DNA of 39,064 nucleotides from Streptomyces albidochromogenes (lineage in GTDB: Bacteria > Actinomycetota > Actinomycetes > Streptomycetales > Streptomycetaceae), in assembly GCF_005981925.1 (NCBI RefSeq), contig NZ_VBVX01000020.1, positions 1-39,064 on the forward strand. The letters run 5' to 3'. The position numbers and the translations under genes are program-made. The notes under the pieces were generated by a model that searched no databases, was not told where the DNA came from, and saw nothing but the letters and a program-made list of their open reading frames with translations. Positions 24,760-32,668 of the stretch are shown in pieces. Each line of letters opens with the position of its first letter. Within the stretch, counting starts at the first letter, position 1.

Positions 24760-26457
24760 GTGGACCCGGTGATCGTCGTGGGGGCCGGTCCCGTCGGGCT
24801 GGCCCTCTCGCTGGCTCTCGCCGGCCACGGGGTGCCCTCCGTCGTGCTCGACGAGGGGGCCGGCAAGGACGAGCCCCGTACGGCGCGTACGGCCCTCCTG
24901 CGGGCCGACACGGCGGAACTGGCCGAGCGGCTCGGCTGCGCCACGGTCCGTGACGAAGGCACGCGCTGGACCGGATGGCGGTCGATGCGGCGTCATCAGG
25001 AGGTCCGGGAGGTCCGTTTCGGGGACGACGGCGAGCTGCCGTCCCCCGTGCACCTGCCGCAGCACGACCTCACGCGCGGACTGCGCGACGCCGTCACCGC
25101 GCACGAACTCGTGCGGATCGAGTCCCACAGCCGCCTCGACACGATCGAGCAGGACGACAGCGGGGTCACCGCGCACACCCGTGAGCCGGGGGCCACCTGG
25201 TGGCGGGGCAGTTTCCTGGTCGGGTGCGACGGGGCGCGTTCGACGGTGCGCAAGCTCCTCGACATCCGCTTCCCGGGCCGTACGGCGGTCGAGCGGCACG
25301 CCGTCGCCGCGCTGCGCACGGAACTGCCCTGGGACGGAGAGGCACTGCTGCACCGCATGCCGCCGTGGCGGACCGGCGGGCAGGAGGTGACCGCGCGCCC
25401 GCTGCGGGACGGGGTGTGGCGCCTCGACTGGCTGCTGCCCGCGCGCGGTGAGCTCGTCACGCCCGAGGCCCTGGTGACGCGCGTGCGGGACACCCTGGCC
25501 GGGTGGTGCGGCGAGACGCCTCCGTACGAACTGCTCGACACCGGCGTCTACACACTGCACCACCGGCTGGCCCGCAAGTGGCGGGTGGGGCGGGCGTTCC
25601 TCGCCGGTGACGCCGCCCACCTGCTCGGGGCACTGGGGACGCAGAACCTCGACGAGGGGCTGCGGGACGTCGACAACCTCGCCTGGAAGCTGGCGCAGGC
25701 CTGGCATCTGGGCGCTTCCCCGACGCTGCTGGACAGTTACCAGGCCGAGCGGCGCTCTGCCGTCGCCGCCCGCCTGCGCGCCGCCGACCAGGCGCTGCCG
25801 ATACTGCGGGGCAGCGGGCTGCGGACGTACCTGCCCGGCACCGCGCGCGGGCACGACACGCTGCTCACGGACGGGCACCTGGGGCGCGGAGCCCTGGGGG
25901 CGCCGCCGGCGTACACGGGCTCGCCGCTCGCGCCCCCGGAGTCCGAGGCGCAGACGCTGGTCGGCACCCCCATGGGCGGGCCGGCCGCCGACGTGCGGGT
26001 GACGGCGCCCGACGGTGCCACGGTGCGGCTGCGGGACCGGCTGGGGCGGGGGCGGCAACTGGTGGTGCTGGTCGCGCCGGGAACCGGTGTGTGGGACCGG
26101 CGGCACTGGATGACCGCCGGGGTGATGCCGCGGCTGGCGGCGGCGGTGACGGCGCTGCCGGTACGGGCCGAGCTGCTGGTCACGGAGGGCTACCCGGGGG
26201 CGTCGGCGCACACCGTGCTGCTGGTGCGGCCCGACGGGCATCTGGTCGCGGCGTTCCAGGGGGTGCGGCCGGCCGAGCTGTACGCGGCGGCGGACGCGGC
26301 GCGCGGCGGCCCGCCGGTGTCGGCGCAGGCCGGGCCGGGTCCGCAGCGCTCCGGGGAGGCGGAAGGGCCGGTGGAGCCCTCGCCCTCCGACGGCTCCGGC
26401 GGGCCCGACGGGGCCGCTCCGGCCGACCTCAGCGACCGTACAGCGGACATCAATTGA
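24760..26457 (+). CDS. FAD-dependent aromatic-type monooxygenase (PheA/TfdB family)
   Basis: This 565-residue flavoprotein hydroxylase uses NAD(P)H and oxygen on a probably aromatic or polyketide-like substrate. The Rossmann motif is GAGPVG (8-13), the NAD(P)H/FAD DG motif is VGCDGARSTVRKLL (154-167) and the GD motif is FLAGDAAHLLGALGTQNLDEGLRDVDNLAWKLA (starting about 280), in which the usual Pro and GGxGxN are changed. The last 130 residues resemble the thioredoxin-like C domain of this family, then a Pro/Ser/Gly-rich tail. GTG 24760 has GGAGG eight bases upstream; the frame is open much further up but only through the glu terminator. Its stop codon lies inside the -35 box of the next transcript. 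No biosynthetic neighbours reveal the substrate. Confidence 0.85.
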   Translation: MDPVIVVGAGPVGLALSLALAGHGVPSVVLDEGAGKDEPRTARTALLRADTAELAERLGCATVRDEGTRWTGWRSMRRHQEVREVRFGDDGELPSPVHLPQHDLTRGLRDAVTAHELVRIESHSRLDTIEQDDSGVTAHTREPGATWWRGSFLVGCDGARSTVRKLLDIRFPGRTAVERHAVAALRTELPWDGEALLHRMPPWRTGGQEVTARPLRDGVWRLDWLLPARGELVTPEALVTRVRDTLAGWCGETPPYELLDTGVYTLHHRLARKWRVGRAFLAGDAAHLLGALGTQNLDEGLRDVDNLAWKLAQAWHLGASPTLLDSYQAERRSAVAARLRAADQALPILRGSGLRTYLPGTARGHDTLLTDGHLGRGALGAPPAYTGSPLAPPESEAQTLVGTPMGGPAADVRVTAPDGATVRLRDRLGRGRQLVVLVAPGTGVWDRRHWMTAGVMPRLAAAVTALPVRAELLVTEGYPGASAHTVLLVRPDGHLVAAFQGVRPAELYAAADAARGGPPVSAQAGPGPQRSGEAEGPVEPSPSDGSGGPDGAAPADLSDRTADIN

Positions 26458-26482
26458 CCCCTGCGGGCGTGCGTGGTGTACT
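26454..26482 (+). promoter_or_regulatory. Promoter of leader peptide-cysteine dioxygenase operon
   Basis: TTGACC (26454-26459) and TGTACT (26477-26482) are separated by 17 nt, a close fit to the housekeeping sigma consensus. The -35 overlaps the TGA stop of the monooxygenase. Transcription seven to eight bases after the -10 would begin at or beside the GTG at 26490, giving a leaderless message. Confidence 0.65.
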
Positions 26483-26489
26483 CCGGAGC

Positions 26490-26576
26490 GTGACCGACAC
26501 CGATGTGCGCCTGTGGCGGAGGGTCCATATGGACCTCGTCCGCTATGCGGGCTGCGTGTGTCGCCCGTCCTGCTGA
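26490..26576 (+). CDS. Cys-rich leader peptide of the cysteine dioxygenase operon
   Basis: This 28-codon ORF ends VHMDLVRYAGCVCRPSC, the signature of a short actinobacterial family annotated as putative leader peptide and found before sulfur genes. Three of the last seven residues are Cys. No usable Shine-Dalgarno precedes GTG 26490 (GGAG is only one base away), but the promoter predicts a transcript starting right there, so translation is probably leaderless. A second in-frame GTG at 26505 would give the shorter family form. Related Cys-rich upstream ORFs in mycobacteria are leaderless and sense cysteine supply through ribosome stalling. Here codons 26-28 overlap a segment (26565-26572) complementary to the ribosome site of the next gene, so translation of the Cys codons may control cysteine dioxygenase synthesis. 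Confidence 0.8.
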   Translation: MTDTDVRLWRRVHMDLVRYAGCVCRPSC

Positions 26577-26652
26577 TTCGCCTCTTCCCCCTTCACGCGC
26601 TGTGCCGTGCCGTGCTTCCGGCCGCGCGTTCTCGCGAACATCCCCAGGACGG
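26565..26652 (+). promoter_or_regulatory. Candidate anti-Shine-Dalgarno pairing in the leader mRNA
   Basis: CCGTCCTG (26565-26572, inside the last codons of the leader ORF) is fully complementary to CAGGACGG (26645-26652), which includes the AGGA ribosome site of the cysteine dioxygenase gene (start 26659). A ribosome on the leader tail would break this pairing. This is a seen complementarity; the switching role is inferred. Confidence 0.45.
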
Positions 26653-26658
26653 TCTCCT

Positions 26659-27204
26659 GTGTCTCTTTCCGTACGTTCCCCGGGCGCGCCCGAAAGCGCT
26701 CCCCGGAACGCCGCCCCTTCTTCCTCGGAACTGCTCGATTTCGTGCGCCGCACCGCCGCGGACGCTTCCCTGGTGGCTTCTCTTCCGCTCGATCCCGAAG
26801 GCCGTACCTGGGTACGGCTCGACGGGCCCGGCGGCAGTGAGGCGTGGCTGATCGGCTGGCCGCCCGGTACGGGCACCGGCTGGCACGACCACGGCGGCTC
26901 GCACGGCGCCTTCGCCGCCGCGGCGGGCACCCTGCGCGAGGAGTCGCTCGCGGCGCGCCTGCCCACCGAGGGCTGGAAAACCCTCGAACTGGCCGACGGG
27001 GTCGACCGGGAGCGCGAGCTGACGGCCGGCCGGGGCCGCGCCTTCGGCGCGCATCACGTGCACCAGGTGCTGAACCGGTCGGCCGACGAGCACGCCGTCT
27101 CGGTGCACGCGTACTACCCTCCGCTGCCGATGATGCGGCGCTACAGCCGCACGGGCGCGGTGCTGCGTCTGGAGCACGTCGAGCGTCCCGAGGAGTGGCT
27201 GTGA
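26659..27204 (+). CDS. Cysteine dioxygenase (cupin)
   Basis: This 181-residue cupin of the bacterial cysteine dioxygenase type I family oxidises L-cysteine to cysteine sulfinate with Fe(II) and O2, limiting toxic cysteine. Iron ligand candidates are H76 and H78 in WHDHGGSHG and a His of the AHHVHQV stretch (132-135). SVHAYYPPLPMMRRY near residues 148-162 is the conserved Tyr-containing C-terminal motif of the family. The first 20 residues are Pro/Ser/Ala-rich. GTG 26659 has AGGA nine bases upstream. It overlaps the rhodanese start by four bases (GTGA), so both are one operon with the Cys-rich leader. Related thiol dioxygenases (for example mercaptopropionate) cannot be excluded. Confidence 0.85.
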   Translation: MSLSVRSPGAPESAPRNAAPSSSELLDFVRRTAADASLVASLPLDPEGRTWVRLDGPGGSEAWLIGWPPGTGTGWHDHGGSHGAFAAAAGTLREESLAARLPTEGWKTLELADGVDRERELTAGRGRAFGAHHVHQVLNRSADEHAVSVHAYYPPLPMMRRYSRTGAVLRLEHVERPEEWL

Positions 27205-27590
27205 GCGGCGGACCTGTCGGCATCGACGAACTGCTGGAGCGGGTGCGCGAAGGGCTCGACCGGCTCGGCCCGCGGGAGGCGTACGACGCCGCCTCGGCCG
27301 GCGCGCTGCTGGTGGACATCCGGTACGCCGCTCTGCGCGAGCGGGACGGGCTGATCCCCGGAGCGCTCGTCGTCGAACGCAACGAGCTGGAGTGGCGGCT
27401 CGATCCGCAGGGCAGCCACCGGGCTCCGGAGGCCACGGGTCATGATCTGCGGGTCGTGGTGATCTGCAACGAGGGGTACGCGTCGAGTCTCGCGGCCGCG
27501 TCGCTGCGGCAGTTGGGGCTGCACCGGGCGACGGACCTGGACGGCGGGTTCCAGGCGTGGCGCGCGGCGGGACTGCCGGTGACCCCGTAG
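27201..27590 (+). CDS. Rhodanese-like sulfurtransferase
   Basis: This 129-residue single rhodanese domain has its active Cys89 in the loop CNEGYASS, which would carry a persulfide. Other landmarks are LLVDIRYAALRERDGLIPGA (about 36-55) and DLDGGFQAWRAAGLPV at the end (112-127). The start GTG 27201 overlaps the cysteine dioxygenase stop codon, so the two are translationally coupled and likely act together on excess cysteine or sulfane sulfur. Standalone rhodanese domains of this size transfer sulfur from thiosulfate or persulfides to acceptors; the natural acceptor is unknown. Confidence 0.88.
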   Translation: MSGGPVGIDELLERVREGLDRLGPREAYDAASAGALLVDIRYAALRERDGLIPGALVVERNELEWRLDPQGSHRAPEATGHDLRVVVICNEGYASSLAAASLRQLGLHRATDLDGGFQAWRAAGLPVTP

Positions 27591-27621
27591 GCGCCGGCCG
27601 GTGGGGAGCCGTCGGGCGCGG

Positions 27622-27650
27622 GCGCCCGGCGAGCTTCTGCCGCCGGGCGC
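27622..27650 (+). terminator. Terminator after the rhodanese gene
   Basis: Perfect 10-bp GC stem (27622-27631 with 27641-27650), 9-nt loop, 31 bases after the rhodanese stop codon. Confidence 0.65.
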
Positions 27651-27664
27651 TTGGGCCCCGTTCA

Positions 27665-27704
27665 TGTGCCCGGTCCCCTGTGCCCGGTTCCTGTGCCCGG
27701 TCCC
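27665..27704. repeat. Short tandem repeat, 13-14 bp unit, three copies
   Basis: Three near-identical units based on TGTGCCCGGTCCC at 27665-27678, 27679-27691 and 27692-27704, followed by further CCCGGT-rich sequence. Intergenic, no evident function. Confidence 0.7.
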
Positions 27705-27879
27705 TGGGTTCGGCGCCTGGGCCCGGTGCCGGGGCGGCCCGCACCCGCTATCCCGGGGTCGGCTCCCGGGCCCCCGGCCCTGGGCCGTGGCGCCGGCACT
27801 CTCCTGCGCGCGGACGTCGCTGGGACGGCATGCCGCCGCGCACACGTCGACGCGACGGGAGCGGATCCGCCGCCACGGC

Positions 27880-28482
27880 TCAGAGCGGGTCATAGTCCAG
27901 ACCGTCGGTCGTCTCGCCCTCTTCTTCGAGGGCGCGTCTGACGACCCGCAGGGCCATGCCCTCCGGGTAGCCCTTGCGGGCGAGCATTCCGGCCAGGCGC
28001 CGCAGCCGTCGGTCGCGCTCCAGGCCGCGGGTGGAGCGGAGCTTGCGGTCCACGAGCTCGCGGGCCCGCTCCTCCTCCTGGTCGGCGTCGAGCTGCCCCA
28101 TCGCGTCGTCGATGAGGGTGGGTGCGACGCCCTTGTCGCGCAGTTCCCGGGCGAGGGCCCGCCGGGCCAGACCCCGGCCGTGGTGGCGGGACTCCACCCA
28201 GGCGTCCGCGAAGGCCGCGTCGTCGATGAGACCGACCTCCTCGAAGCGGGACAGCACCTCGTCGGACACATCGTCCGGGATGCCCCGCTTCCGGAGGGCG
28301 TCGGCGAGCTGCTTGCGGGTGCGGGCGGTCCCGGTGAGCAGCCGCAGGCAGATCGCCCGCGCCTGCTCACCCGGGTCCTGAGGCGGCAGCCCCTTCCCGG
28401 CCCTCGACGGGGAGGGGCTGCCGCTGTCCTCGGCGTCCGTGCCTTCGCTCGCGTCCCCCGGCCAGTCCGTCCTCCGGGTCAC
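27880..28482 (-). CDS. recX: Regulatory protein RecX
   Basis: This 200-residue RecX binds RecA filaments and limits their activity. It is all-helical with three RecX repeats, visible as ICLRLLTGTARTRKQLADAL, VGLIDDAAFADAWVESR with GRGLARRALARELRDKGV, and KLRSTRGLERDRRLRRLAGMLARKGYPEG. The N-terminal 35 residues are acidic Ser/Pro-rich and probably flexible. The GTG start at 28482 lies three bases after the recA stop codon, so it is made from the recA transcript and shares its SOS control. It is convergent with the rhodanese gene. Confidence 0.93.
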   Translation of the reverse strand: MTRRTDWPGDASEGTDAEDSGSPSPSRAGKGLPPQDPGEQARAICLRLLTGTARTRKQLADALRKRGIPDDVSDEVLSRFEEVGLIDDAAFADAWVESRHHGRGLARRALARELRDKGVAPTLIDDAMGQLDADQEEERARELVDRKLRSTRGLERDRRLRRLAGMLARKGYPEGMALRVVRRALEEEGETTDGLDYDPL

Positions 28483-28485
28483 GGT

Positions 28486-29613
28486 CTAGCTCTTGGCTGC
28501 CGCGGGCTTGGCCGTCTTGGCCTTGGTCGCCGGAGCCGGCACGGACTTCGCGTCGGCGGCCGCCGGGGTGCTGCCCGCCGCGTCAGCACCGGGCTCGGCG
28601 CCCGGAGCCGCCGGCCTCACACCGACGCCCAGCTTCGTCTTGATCTTCTTCTCGATCTCGTCGGCGAGATCTGGGTTGTCCTTCAGGAAGTTGCGGGCGT
28701 TCTCCTTGCCCTGGCCGAGCTGGTCGCCCTCGTACGTGTACCAGGCGCCCGCCTTGCGGACGAAGCCGTGCTCCACGCCCATGTCGATCAGACCGCCCTC
28801 GCGGCTGATGCCCTGGCCGTAGAGGATGTCGAACTCGGCCTGCTTGAAGGGCGGCGCGACCTTGTTCTTGACGATCTTCACGCGGGTGCGGTTGCCGACC
28901 GCGTCCGTCCCGTCCTTGAGGGTCTCGATGCGACGGATGTCGAGCCGCACCGAGGCGTAGAACTTCAGCGCCCGGCCACCGGTCGTGGTCTCGGGCGAGC
29001 CGAACATCACGCCGATCTTCTCGCGGAGCTGGTTGATGAAGATCGCCGTGGTGCCGGACTGGTGCAGGGCACCGGTGATCTTGCGCAGCGCCTGGCTCAT
29101 GAGCCTGGCCTGGAGGCCGACGTGCGAGTCGCCCATCTCACCCTCGATCTCCGCGCGCGGCACGAGGGCCGCGACGGAGTCGATGACGATCAGGTCGATG
29201 GCGCCGGAGCGGACCAGCATGTCCACGATTTCCAGTGCCTGCTCGCCGGTGTCCGGCTGCGACAGGATCAGGTTGTCCGTGTCCACGCCGAGCGCCTTGG
29301 CGTACTCGGGGTCGAGCGCGTGCTCGGCGTCCACGAACGCGACGGTGCCGCCGGCCTTCTGCGCGTTGGCCACCGCGTGCAGCGTCAGGGTCGTCTTACC
29401 GGAGGACTCCGGTCCGTACACCTCCACCACGCGGCCGCGCGGCAGGCCACCGACGCCGAGGGCGATGTCCAGGGCGGTCGACCCGGTGGAGATGACCTCG
29501 ATGGGGTCGTTCGGCCGGTCGCCGAGGCGCATGACCGCGCCCTTGCCGAATTGTCGTTCAATCTGCGCGAGCGCGGCGTCGAGCGCCTTCTCGCGGTCGG
29601 TGCCTGCTGCCAT
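28486..29613 (-). CDS. recA: Recombinase RecA
   Basis: This 375-residue strand-exchange ATPase also acts as LexA co-protease. Walker A is GPESSGKTT (67-75), Walker B is in [10 protein letters not shown], and the L1/L2 DNA loops are around [19 protein letters not shown] and [20 protein letters not shown]. The C-terminal 45 residues are Ala/Pro/Lys-rich, the usual extended tail of Streptomyces RecA. ATG 29613 has GGGTGGA upstream. A perfect actinobacterial LexA box lies about 130 bp before the start. recX follows three bases after the stop codon. Confidence 0.97.
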   Translation of the reverse strand: MAAGTDREKALDAALAQIERQFGKGAVMRLGDRPNDPIEVISTGSTALDIALGVGGLPRGRVVEVYGPESSGKTTLTLHAVANAQKAGGTVAFVDAEHALDPEYAKALGVDTDNLILSQPDTGEQALEIVDMLVRSGAIDLIVIDSVAALVPRAEIEGEMGDSHVGLQARLMSQALRKITGALHQSGTTAIFINQLREKIGVMFGSPETTTGGRALKFYASVRLDIRRIETLKDGTDAVGNRTRVKIVKNKVAPPFKQAEFDILYGQGISREGGLIDMGVEHGFVRKAGAWYTYEGDQLGQGKENARNFLKDNPDLADEIEKKIKTKLGVGVRPAAPGAEPGADAAGSTPAAADAKSVPAPATKAKTAKPAAAKS

Positions 29614-29742
29614 GGGTTCCACCCGATTTGCTTGAGTCGATCGCTTCACGTCAAAGACGCTATCTCCTGCCACTGACAACGCGCCTCGGCGTCGTCCTGA
29701 CCTGTGGATAACCCGTGCAGCGCCACGGCCAGAACCCCATCT

Positions 29743-29754
29743 GAACGGATGTTC
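29743..29754 (-). promoter_or_regulatory. LexA-binding SOS box of recA
   Basis: GAACGGATGTTC is a perfect match to the actinobacterial/Bacillus-type SOS operator GAAC-N4-GTTC, 130 bases upstream of the recA start. It predicts DNA-damage induction of recA-recX. Confidence 0.85.
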
Positions 29755-29777
29755 GATTTTGCTGTCAAGCGCGCCAC

Positions 29778-29800
29778 GCCGACCGGCGGGCCGGTCAGGC
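29778..29800 (-). terminator. Short hairpin at the end of the AI-2E family gene
   Basis: GACCGG/CCGGTC arms (29781-29786, 29791-29796) with a 4-nt loop, extended by three more pairs around a one-base bulge, overlap the stop codon of the upstream gene. It is modest in length and lacks a T-tract. Confidence 0.35.
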
Positions 29801-31072
29801 GTCGTCGTCGGAGCGCGGCGGCGTCCGGTCCGTGCGCGCCGCCTGCCGGGGCTCGCGGCGCAGGGTCCGCCACATCCGCGCGAGGGCGGAGGTGCCCCGG
29901 CGCCGAGGGTGCCTGCCGTGCACGCGCGGGTCGTCCGTCACGGCGTACCGCTTCACGTACGCGCCGAGGAAGGCCTGGAGGGTCGCGATCGCCGGGATCG
30001 CGATCAGCGCGCCGACGGCTCCCATCAGCGCCGTGCCGGCGACGACCGAGCCGAAGGCGACCGCCGGGTGGATGTCGACGGTCTTCGAGGTCAGCTTGGG
30101 CTGCAGCACGTAGTTCTCGAACTGCTGGTAGACGACGACGAATCCCAGCACCCACAGCGCGTACCAGGGGTTGACGGTGAAGGCGATCAGCATCGGCAGC
30201 GCGCCCGCCAGGTATGTGCCGATCGTCGGGATGAACTGCGAGATGACCCCCACCCACACCGCGAGCGCGGGCGCGTACGGCACGTCAAGGATCAGCAGCA
30301 GGACGTAGTGCGAGACGCCGGAGACGAGCGCCATCAGACCGCGCGAGTAGATGTAGCCGCCGGTCTTGTCGACCGCGATCTCCCAGGCGCGCAGCACCTC
30401 GGCCTGCCGGGCGGGCGGCAGTACGGAGCACAGCGCGCGCCGCAGCCGGGGCCCGTCCGCGGCGAAGTAGAACGAGAACAGGAAGATCGTCAGCAGCTTG
30501 AACAGGCCGCCGAGCACGGTCGCCGACACGTCCAGGACGCCACTGGCGCTGTTCTGCACGTATCTGCGCAGCCAGTCGGAGTTGAGCAGGCTGTCCTGCA
30601 CTTCGACGCGCGACAGCTCGGTGTGGAAGGTCTGGTTGATCCAGTTGATCACTTGGTCGATGTACTGGGGGAAGTCCTCGACCATCTCGATGATCTGGCC
30701 GGCGAGCATCGAGCCGAGCAGTACGACGAAGCCGACGCCGAAGATCAGCACGCCGATGAAGACGATGAAGGTGGCGAGACCGCGCCGCATGCCGTGGGCC
30801 GCCATCCGGCCGACGGCCGGCTCGATGGCCAGCGCGAGGAAGAACGCGATCAGGATGTTGAGCAGCAGCCCGACGAGCTGGTGGAACGCCCAGTTGCCCA
30901 ACTGGAAGCAGGCGTAGAGCGCGAGCGCGAGCACCATGGCGCGCGGCAGCCACCGGGGCATCCGGGCCGGAAGGCCGCCGTTCGCCCCCGGGGGCGTGGG
31001 CGGCGGTGCGGTCGGCGAGTCTTTTTGCCCGGCGGGCTCGTCAGTGGATGCCACGGGGCCAGTGTCGCCCAT
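29795..31072 (-). CDS. AI-2E family (PerM/TqsA-type) membrane protein
   Basis: This 425-residue polytopic membrane protein has about eight membrane segments: an N-terminal pair from [17 protein letters not shown] to [13 protein letters not shown], then [22 protein letters not shown], a long extracytoplasmic helix region (about 115-190) and a C-terminal group ending [18 protein letters not shown]. The [12 protein letters not shown] and [14 protein letters not shown] motifs are diagnostic of the family. Members export diverse solutes or act as Na+/H+ antiporters; the AI-2 link is historical. Both termini are charged, and the C-tail is Arg-rich. ATG 31072 is the first in-frame start for the conserved part; the ribosome site is weak. 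Confidence 0.88.
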   Translation of the reverse strand: MGDTGPVASTDEPAGQKDSPTAPPPTPPGANGGLPARMPRWLPRAMVLALALYACFQLGNWAFHQLVGLLLNILIAFFLALAIEPAVGRMAAHGMRRGLATFIVFIGVLIFGVGFVVLLGSMLAGQIIEMVEDFPQYIDQVINWINQTFHTELSRVEVQDSLLNSDWLRRYVQNSASGVLDVSATVLGGLFKLLTIFLFSFYFAADGPRLRRALCSVLPPARQAEVLRAWEIAVDKTGGYIYSRGLMALVSGVSHYVLLLILDVPYAPALAVWVGVISQFIPTIGTYLAGALPMLIAFTVNPWYALWVLGFVVVYQQFENYVLQPKLTSKTVDIHPAVAFGSVVAGTALMGAVGALIAIPAIATLQAFLGAYVKRYAVTDDPRVHGRHPRRRGTSALARMWRTLRREPRQAARTDRTPPRSDDDA

Positions 31073-31113
31073 GGCGGTGACATCCGGCCGCTCCCCCCTG
31101 CGCGCCCCCCAGG

Positions 31114-31308
31114 TCAGCGCTTGTCCGCGGGTACGTCCATCGCGGCGCAGACGGCGCGCCAGACGGTCTTCGCTTCCCAGCCGGCGTCGAGCGCCTGGTG
31201 CACCGTACGGCCGCCCAGTTCGGCCATCACGTGGTCGCGCGCGAAGGAGTCGGCGTACGCCTCGCCGAAGTGGTCCGCCATCCGCTCCCAGAAAATCGTC
31301 AACCGCAT
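31114..31308 (-). CDS. DUF3046 family protein
   Basis: This 64-residue actinobacterial protein has the family pattern MRLTIFWERMADHFGEAYADSFARDHVM and ends in WRAVCAAMDVPADKR. It is soluble and mainly helical, and is typically found near recA/recX in actinomycetes, as here. No function is known. It precedes the AI-2E gene by 41 bp on the same strand and may be co-transcribed with it. Confidence 0.88.
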   Translation of the reverse strand: MRLTIFWERMADHFGEAYADSFARDHVMAELGGRTVHQALDAGWEAKTVWRAVCAAMDVPADKR

Positions 31309-31387
31309 GACTCCAGTATCGCGCCCCTGAGAGTGCAGCCCTGTCCGCCGAGCTTCCCGAGAGCGCTTTCCGCCCTACGGTCGTTCC

Positions 31388-32302
31388 ATGGCTGGATCCG
31401 GGGCATCCCCCCTTGCACGCGCCGAGTACTTCGTCTGGCTGACCGCCCGCGTCCTCGAACAGCGGCGGTTCGCCTACCACTTCCTGGACGGCGGTGGCGA
31501 CGCGGTCGAAGCGGCGCTGGCCCCGTTCCAGGGGGAGGACGGCGGTTACGGCTACGCCCTGGAACCCGATCTGCGCGGTCCCGTGAGCCAGCCGCTGCAC
31601 GTCGCGCACGCCCTGCGCGTCCTCGATTCCATCGGCCGTTGCGAGGGCCCCCGGGTGGAGCGGGTGTGCCGCTATCTGTCCGAGGTGTCGACGAAGGAGG
31701 GGGCGCTTCCGGCGGTGCACCCCTCGCTGCGCGGATATCCGGCCGCGCCGTTCATTCCGGTGGTCGACGACCCTCCGAGTGATCTCCTGGCGACGGGCCC
31801 GGTGGTGGGGGTGCTGCACCGCAACGAGGTGTGGCACGCGTGGCTCTTCAGAGCCACCGACTTCTGCTGGGCCGCCGTCGAGGCGCTGGAGAAGTCGCAT
31901 CCGTACGAGGTCCTGGCGGCGCTCGCGTTCCTGGACGGGGTGCCCGACCGGACGCGGGCGCGCGCCGCCGCGGACCGGCTCGGCCGGCTGGTGCGCGAGC
32001 AGCGGCTCGTGGTGCTGGATCCGGCGCGGGCGCCGGAGCACCCGGTCGCCGAGGGGTACGCCCCGGGCGAGCACCACTTCGCGTACGACTACGCCCGTAC
32101 GCCGGGGTCGTTCGCCCGTGGCTGGTTCACCGACGAGGAGATGGGCCGCTCGCTGGACTTCCTCGCCGCGGAGCAGAAGGAGGACGGGGGCTGGCCGGTC
32201 CGCTGGAGGCAGTGGGCTCCGGGAACGGCTCTGGAGGCGCGTCCGGCCGTGACGATCGACGCGCTGCTGACGCTGCGGGCGTACGGGCGCGCCATCGGCT
32301 GA
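31388..32302 (+). CDS. Alpha/alpha-toroid (prenyltransferase/squalene cyclase-like) repeat protein
   Basis: This 304-residue soluble protein has QW-type repeats, QGEDGGYGYALEPD near residue 50 and QKEDGGWPVRW near 265, set in helical repeats like those of the squalene cyclase/prenyltransferase C superfamily. The DxDD cyclase acid and the metal site of protein prenyltransferases are not apparent, so I would not call it an enzyme. Leu/Ala helices and HAWLFRATDFCWAAVEALE are visible. It starts at ATG 31388, divergent from the DUF3046 gene across 79 bp, and no partner gene is adjacent. The function is unknown. Confidence 0.75.
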   Translation: MAGSGASPLARAEYFVWLTARVLEQRRFAYHFLDGGGDAVEAALAPFQGEDGGYGYALEPDLRGPVSQPLHVAHALRVLDSIGRCEGPRVERVCRYLSEVSTKEGALPAVHPSLRGYPAAPFIPVVDDPPSDLLATGPVVGVLHRNEVWHAWLFRATDFCWAAVEALEKSHPYEVLAALAFLDGVPDRTRARAAADRLGRLVREQRLVVLDPARAPEHPVAEGYAPGEHHFAYDYARTPGSFARGWFTDEEMGRSLDFLAAEQKEDGGWPVRWRQWAPGTALEARPAVTIDALLTLRAYGRAIG

Positions 32303-32359
32303 CCGGCTCGTGCGGTGTCCCACGGCGCGGGGCATGTGCCGCCGCGGGACGGGCTGTCG

Positions 32360-32668
32360 TCAGCCGCCGATCGCCCGTACGCCGGCCGTGACGGCCACCG
32401 CGGCTGCGACCACGACGAGGAAGGGGGCGCGCAGGACGAGCGCGAGCGCCGCTGCCGCGAGCCCCGCGCCCCGGGCGTCCAGTACCAGGTGCTGACCCGT
32501 GCTGAAGGTCTGCTGGGCGGTGAGCGCGGCCAGCAGGGCCACCGGCAGCATGGCGGCCAGGCGCTTGACGAGCGGGCGTTCCAGGGCGGCCGCGGGCACC
32601 AGCAGGCCCAGCAGCTTGACGAGGTAGCAGCCGACGACGGTGGCGCCGATCGCGATCCATACGGTCAT
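32360..32668 (-). CDS. azlD: Branched-chain amino acid exporter small subunit AzlD
   Basis: This 102-residue four-helix membrane protein of the AzlD family starts MTVWIAIGATVVGCYLVKLLGLLVP. With AzlC it forms an exporter of branched-chain amino acids or analogues, as shown for BrnFE and AzlCD systems. ATG 32668 overlaps the azlC stop codon (ATGA), so the subunits are translationally coupled. Confidence 0.88.
   Translation of the reverse strand: MTVWIAIGATVVGCYLVKLLGLLVPAAALERPLVKRLAAMLPVALLAALTAQQTFSTGQHLVLDARGAGLAAAALALVLRAPFLVVVAAAVAVTAGVRAIGG

Larger units (their letters stand above)
27591..27879. other. Non-coding gap between rhodanese and recX
   Basis: This stretch of about 290 bases between convergent genes holds the terminator at 27622-27650 and a short imperfect tandem repeat of TGTGCCCGGTCCC units at 27665-27704. 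Open frames across it are low-complexity Pro/Gly/Arg products and look like chance. I see no RNA gene. Confidence 0.5.

Noticed and set aside
26503-26658. Upstream extension of cysteine dioxygenase starting MCACGGGSIW
   Set aside because: It overlaps the Cys-rich leader ORF in another frame, and the downstream GTG has the ribosome site; cysteine dioxygenases do not carry this extension.
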